Shown here piece by piece: positions 5,150 through 7,603 of a stretch of DNA of 7,603 nt. Location of the stretch: contig JASFWK010000106.1 in the NCBI GenBank assembly GCA_050049355.1, positions 1 to 7,603 of the forward strand. Direction: 5' to 3'. Below the pieces are notes generated by a model that was not told the origin of the DNA, did not search any database, and saw only the letters and a program-made list of their open reading frames with translations. This DNA comes from JASFWK01 sp050049355 (GTDB lineage Bacteria; Chloroflexota; Anaerolineae; B4-G1; DUEL01). Both the position numbers and the translations under genes were made by a program. Position 1 is the stretch's first letter. Each line of letters opens with the position of its first letter.

Positions 5150-7603
5150 GTCTTCTCTTCTCCTTCTGTCTGTATGCCAGACTTGAACCGAATGACCGCC
5201 ACTGCTCCGCGATCGTTGTGCAGCGAGAGTGTTCCGCGCAAGTTTCTTCGGACAATCTTGTCTATCAAGTCAAGCCCGACGTTGTCGCCACCCACCTCCA
5301 GCGCTTCCTGGGGATAGCCTGGACCGTTGTCCCGAAACTCCAATCGCACCGTGTCGCCCTCGCGACCGGCGGATATGGCGATATGTGCTTCTTGCTCCCG
5401 TAGCCCGTGTTTGACGGTGTTGGTTGTCAGTTCGTTGATTACTAGTGTCAGGTCGTGTGCTTGATCAGCCGTCACGCAGACTGAGGAGGGAGGGACATCT
5501 ACGGAGATGTGTTCCTCCTTTGACAGCGTCCTTATGGACGAACGAATGACTTCGGCAGTCAGTTGGCTAAGTGGGAGAGGACCCCATTCGGATGTGGAGA
5601 GAAGGCCATGTACCGTGACCAGGCCTCGCACGCGGTTGATCAGGTCTTTCATGACTGATTGGTAGGCCTGCTGGTCTCTCACCTCGGTGCGGCGTCGCGC
5701 GGCGTGAAGTAAGCCAATGATGGCAGAGAGGTTGTTCTTGACGCGGTGGTTGACTTCGCGCAGCAGTACGGACTTGGTTGCTGCATCCCGATGTGCCTGT
5801 TCATACAGCCGTGCGTTCTCGATGGCCATAGCCGCCGTCGCGGCCAGTGGCTCCAGCAGCGCCAGGTGCACTGCATCGAAGCGGTTTGCCTCCGAATCCA
5901 CTGCCTGGAGCACACCAATGATTTCCTCTTTGATTCGCAGCGGGAGGCTGAGGATGGACCGCAGGTCCAGCCCAGTGTGCTGTTCCACGCCGGCGAAGTA
6001 ACGCTCGTCGACTGAGGCGTCTGGCACGATCAAGCTTTGGCCGTTGCGCATCACCCAGCCAACGAGGCCCTCGCCTGGCTCCAGGCGCCAGTCTTGCACT
6101 GTGTCCCTCTTCGGACCAGTGGCCTGTTGGCATACCATCTCCTCGGTCTCCGGGTCAACTAGCCAGATTGAGCAAGCGGTCACATCCATTATGTGACGCA
6201 CTTCGTCCAGGACGGTGATGAGTACGTGATCCAGGTCGAGAGTGGAGATGAGTGCTTGACTCGCACGATTGAGGAGCGCCAGTTCGCGATTACGCCGTCT
6301 CAGCCTCTCCTCTACCCGCTTGCGCTCGACGATCTCTCGCTGGGCGGCATTGTAGAGCCGAGCGTTCTGGATGGCGATCGCCAGATGGTCGGCCATGGCC
6401 TGTAAGGCGGCAACATCCTCCTCAGAGAAAGTGCCAAGCTCGGCGCTCTGCACTGTCAGGGCGCCAATGCACTTCCCTCGGCTGACCAGGGGGAGGGCCA
6501 TCTCGGAGCGCGTCTCTGGTAGGTAGAGGTTATACAAATGCATCGACTCCCTGCCCACGTCTGAAGCGATGCGTGCCTCGCCGTCCTCCACACACTGGCC
6601 GATCATAGATTCACCGCCCACGCGCAGCCTATGATCAGCCTCGATCATCTGCTGACCAGCCGCGCCGGTCCCAGCCCGCAGGACGGCATACTCCTTGGAC
6701 TTGTCCAGAAGGAACAGGCCAGCGTAGTAGAAATCGAATCGTTCCTCAATCAGGTTCACCACGTGTTCCATCAACTCTTCGGGGTCGAGGATCATGCTGG
6801 CCGGTCTGGAGACTTCGGCTGCAGTGAGAAGCTGGGTGGTGCGGCGCTTGAGGGCAGCCAACAGGCGCCCTCGCTCGGCCTCCCTCTGCTTGCGCTCGGT
6901 GATATCCGATAGTACCAGGATGGCCCTACCGTCGTCCAAGAGGGTTGGCCTAAACTCTACCTCCTTGTCCACTTCGCCGTCCTTGCAGGTCACGTTGAAC
7001 ACTCTGCTAATCCTTTGGGCGGTGTCTCCTTGCCAAGTGTCGATGACCTTCTGTCTGTAGTCTGGGTCCGGGTAGGCTTTTTGGAACCAGACCGACATGT
7101 TGGGGACATCCTCCAGTACATAACCCGTGATCTTGGTGAATTCCGTATTCACGTACAGACATCTCTCGTCCTTGTCAATTAACAGCACACCGTAAGGAGC
7201 TTTCTGCAAGATGGAGAAGAAGGTCTCTCGCTCTCTCTCCAGCAGTTCCTCGACCTGTTTGCGCTCGGTTATGTCCGTTAGAACGGACAACACGCCGGTG
7301 AAACGTCCCTCCTCGAACAGGGGTCGAGCGCTGATGATGACCGGTATCTCACGCTCTTCCCGAGTTTGCAGCAGAGTCTCATACCTTCTGGCCACAGTTC
7401 GGGGCCGTCGAATCGTCTTCTCCCTGAGCTGGGCGTCCTGCTGCGGAGCCACGATGGACGTCCAGGGCTGACCAATCAGCTCTTCTGGGGGACACTCTAG
7501 GAGTTCCCCGATCTTGGGATTGGCGAACGTAATGCGTCCAGCCTCGTCCTCTATGAGGATGCCTCCCTCCATGCTCTGCACGATGTTCTCGTTGAACGCC
7601 CTC
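5146..7603 (-). CDS. Multi-sensor histidine kinase PAS-PAS-GAF-GAF-HisKA_2-HATPase, N-terminus outside window
   Basis: The frame is open to the window edge: codons at 7602-7582 read RAFNENI, which continues into the PAS opening at VQSMEGG, so the GTG at 7581 is not the true start. At least 818 residues are visible. Order by position: PAS 1 (7602-7269) ending in LTDITERKQ; PAS 2 (7239-6892, APYGVLLIDKDE) ending in LSDITERKQ; GAF 1 (about 6798-6358); GAF 2 (about 6249-5806); HisKA_2 (about 5772-5557) with LLREVNHRVKNNLSAIIGLL and phosphoacceptor His at 5748-5746; HATPase (about 5484-5182) with N-box INELTTNTVKH, DNGPG and a short G2 box (VGLDLI). Charged coiled-coil-like linkers join PAS 2 to GAF 1 and GAF 1 to GAF 2. 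No membrane helix is seen in this part, so a cytoplasmic sensor is likely unless the missing N-terminus anchors it. HisKA_2 kinases usually pair with PdtaR-like receivers, which fits the next gene. The ligands are unknown. Confidence 0.93.
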   Translation of the reverse strand, partial: RAFNENIVQSMEGGILIEDEAGRITFANPKIGELLECPPEELIGQPWTSIVAPQQDAQLREKTIRRPRTVARRYETLLQTREEREIPVIISARPLFEEGRFTGVLSVLTDITERKQVEELLERERETFFSILQKAPYGVLLIDKDERCLYVNTEFTKITGYVLEDVPNMSVWFQKAYPDPDYRQKVIDTWQGDTAQRISRVFNVTCKDGEVDKEVEFRPTLLDDGRAILVLSDITERKQREAERGRLLAALKRRTTQLLTAAEVSRPASMILDPEELMEHVVNLIEERFDFYYAGLFLLDKSKEYAVLRAGTGAAGQQMIEADHRLRVGGESMIGQCVEDGEARIASDVGRESMHLYNLYLPETRSEMALPLVSRGKCIGALTVQSAELGTFSEEDVAALQAMADHLAIAIQNARLYNAAQREIVERKRVEERLRRRNRELALLNRASQALISTLDLDHVLITVLDEVRHIMDVTACSIWLVDPETEEMVCQQATGPKRDTVQDWRLEPGEGLVGWVMRNGQSLIVPDASVDERYFAGVEQHTGLDLRSILSLPLRIKEEIIGVLQAVDSEANRFDAVHLALLEPLAATAAMAIENARLYEQAHRDAATKSVLLREVNHRVKNNLSAIIGLLHAARRRTEVRDQQAYQSVMKDLINRVRGLVTVHGLLSTSEWGPLPLSQLTAEVIRSSIRTLSKEEHISVDVPPSSVCVTADQAHDLTLVINELTTNTVKHGLREQEAHIAISAGREGDTVRLEFRDNGPGYPQEALEVGGDNVGLDLIDKIVRRNLRGTLSLHNDRGAVAVIRFKSGIQTEGEEKT
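5160..5165 (-). promoter_or_regulatory. Shine-Dalgarno for the REC-kinase GTG start
   Basis: Read on the minus strand, AAGGAG lies 10 bases before GTG 5149-5147, within a purine run at the end of the upstream kinase gene. With the GTGA overlap it supports translational coupling of the two kinase genes. Confidence 0.6.

Noticed and set aside
4220..5317. A 365-codon plus-strand open frame across the REC-kinase gene
   Set aside because: It is antisense to a gene with clear REC, HisKA and ATPase motifs; its translation has no recognisable domain and follows from the codon bias of GC-rich DNA.
5146..5800. Calling the kinase pair pdtaS/pdtaR
   Set aside because: The HisKA_2 kinase has two extra sensor domains at least, and the receiver protein lacks ANTAR, so the gene names would imply a function that the sequence does not support.
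7579..7581. GTG as start of the large sensor kinase
   Set aside because: The frame stays open to the window edge, and the codons before it read a normal PAS lead-in (FNENI before VQSM), so the gene is cut by the window instead of starting here.

Overview
The window looks like a piece of a GC-rich bacterial chromosome, with two convergent gene blocks and almost no non-coding DNA. I see no rRNA, tRNA, CRISPR array or transposase. The long multi-PAS/GAF kinase, the REC-first kinase and the 'FAHTVAH' type of H-box remind me of Chloroflexota (Anaerolineae and relatives). That placement is an impression from protein style, not a marker-based call.

Plus strand, 1-3977: five tightly packed genes that could share one transcript. 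They are the 3' end of a hexapeptide-repeat acyltransferase, a membrane-anchored GT2 glycosyltransferase (11 bp gap), a cobalamin-binding radical SAM enzyme (start overlaps the glycosyltransferase stop), a single-domain CheY-like receiver (21 bp gap) and a small winged-helix protein (1 bp gap). The first three suit synthesis or modification of a surface glycan or lipid. The last two look like a response regulator divided into two genes: a receiver without output and a probable DNA-binding protein without receiver.

Minus strand, 7603-4058: a large PAS-PAS-GAF-GAF-HisKA_2-HATPase sensor kinase, whose N-terminus lies outside the window, is followed with a 4-bp GTGA overlap by a second protein with an N-terminal receiver and a C-terminal HisKA/HATPase kinase. 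The receiver resembles those of PdtaR/ANTAR regulators, the usual partners of HisKA_2 kinases, but here it carries a second kinase in place of an RNA-binding ANTAR domain. That kinase has Gly where the H-box normally has an acidic residue after the His.

Taken together, the window may encode a multi-step phosphorelay (HisKA_2 kinase, then REC-HisKA, then free REC, then wHTH) next to an envelope-biosynthesis operon. The individual domain calls are well supported; the relay wiring is inference from gene order.
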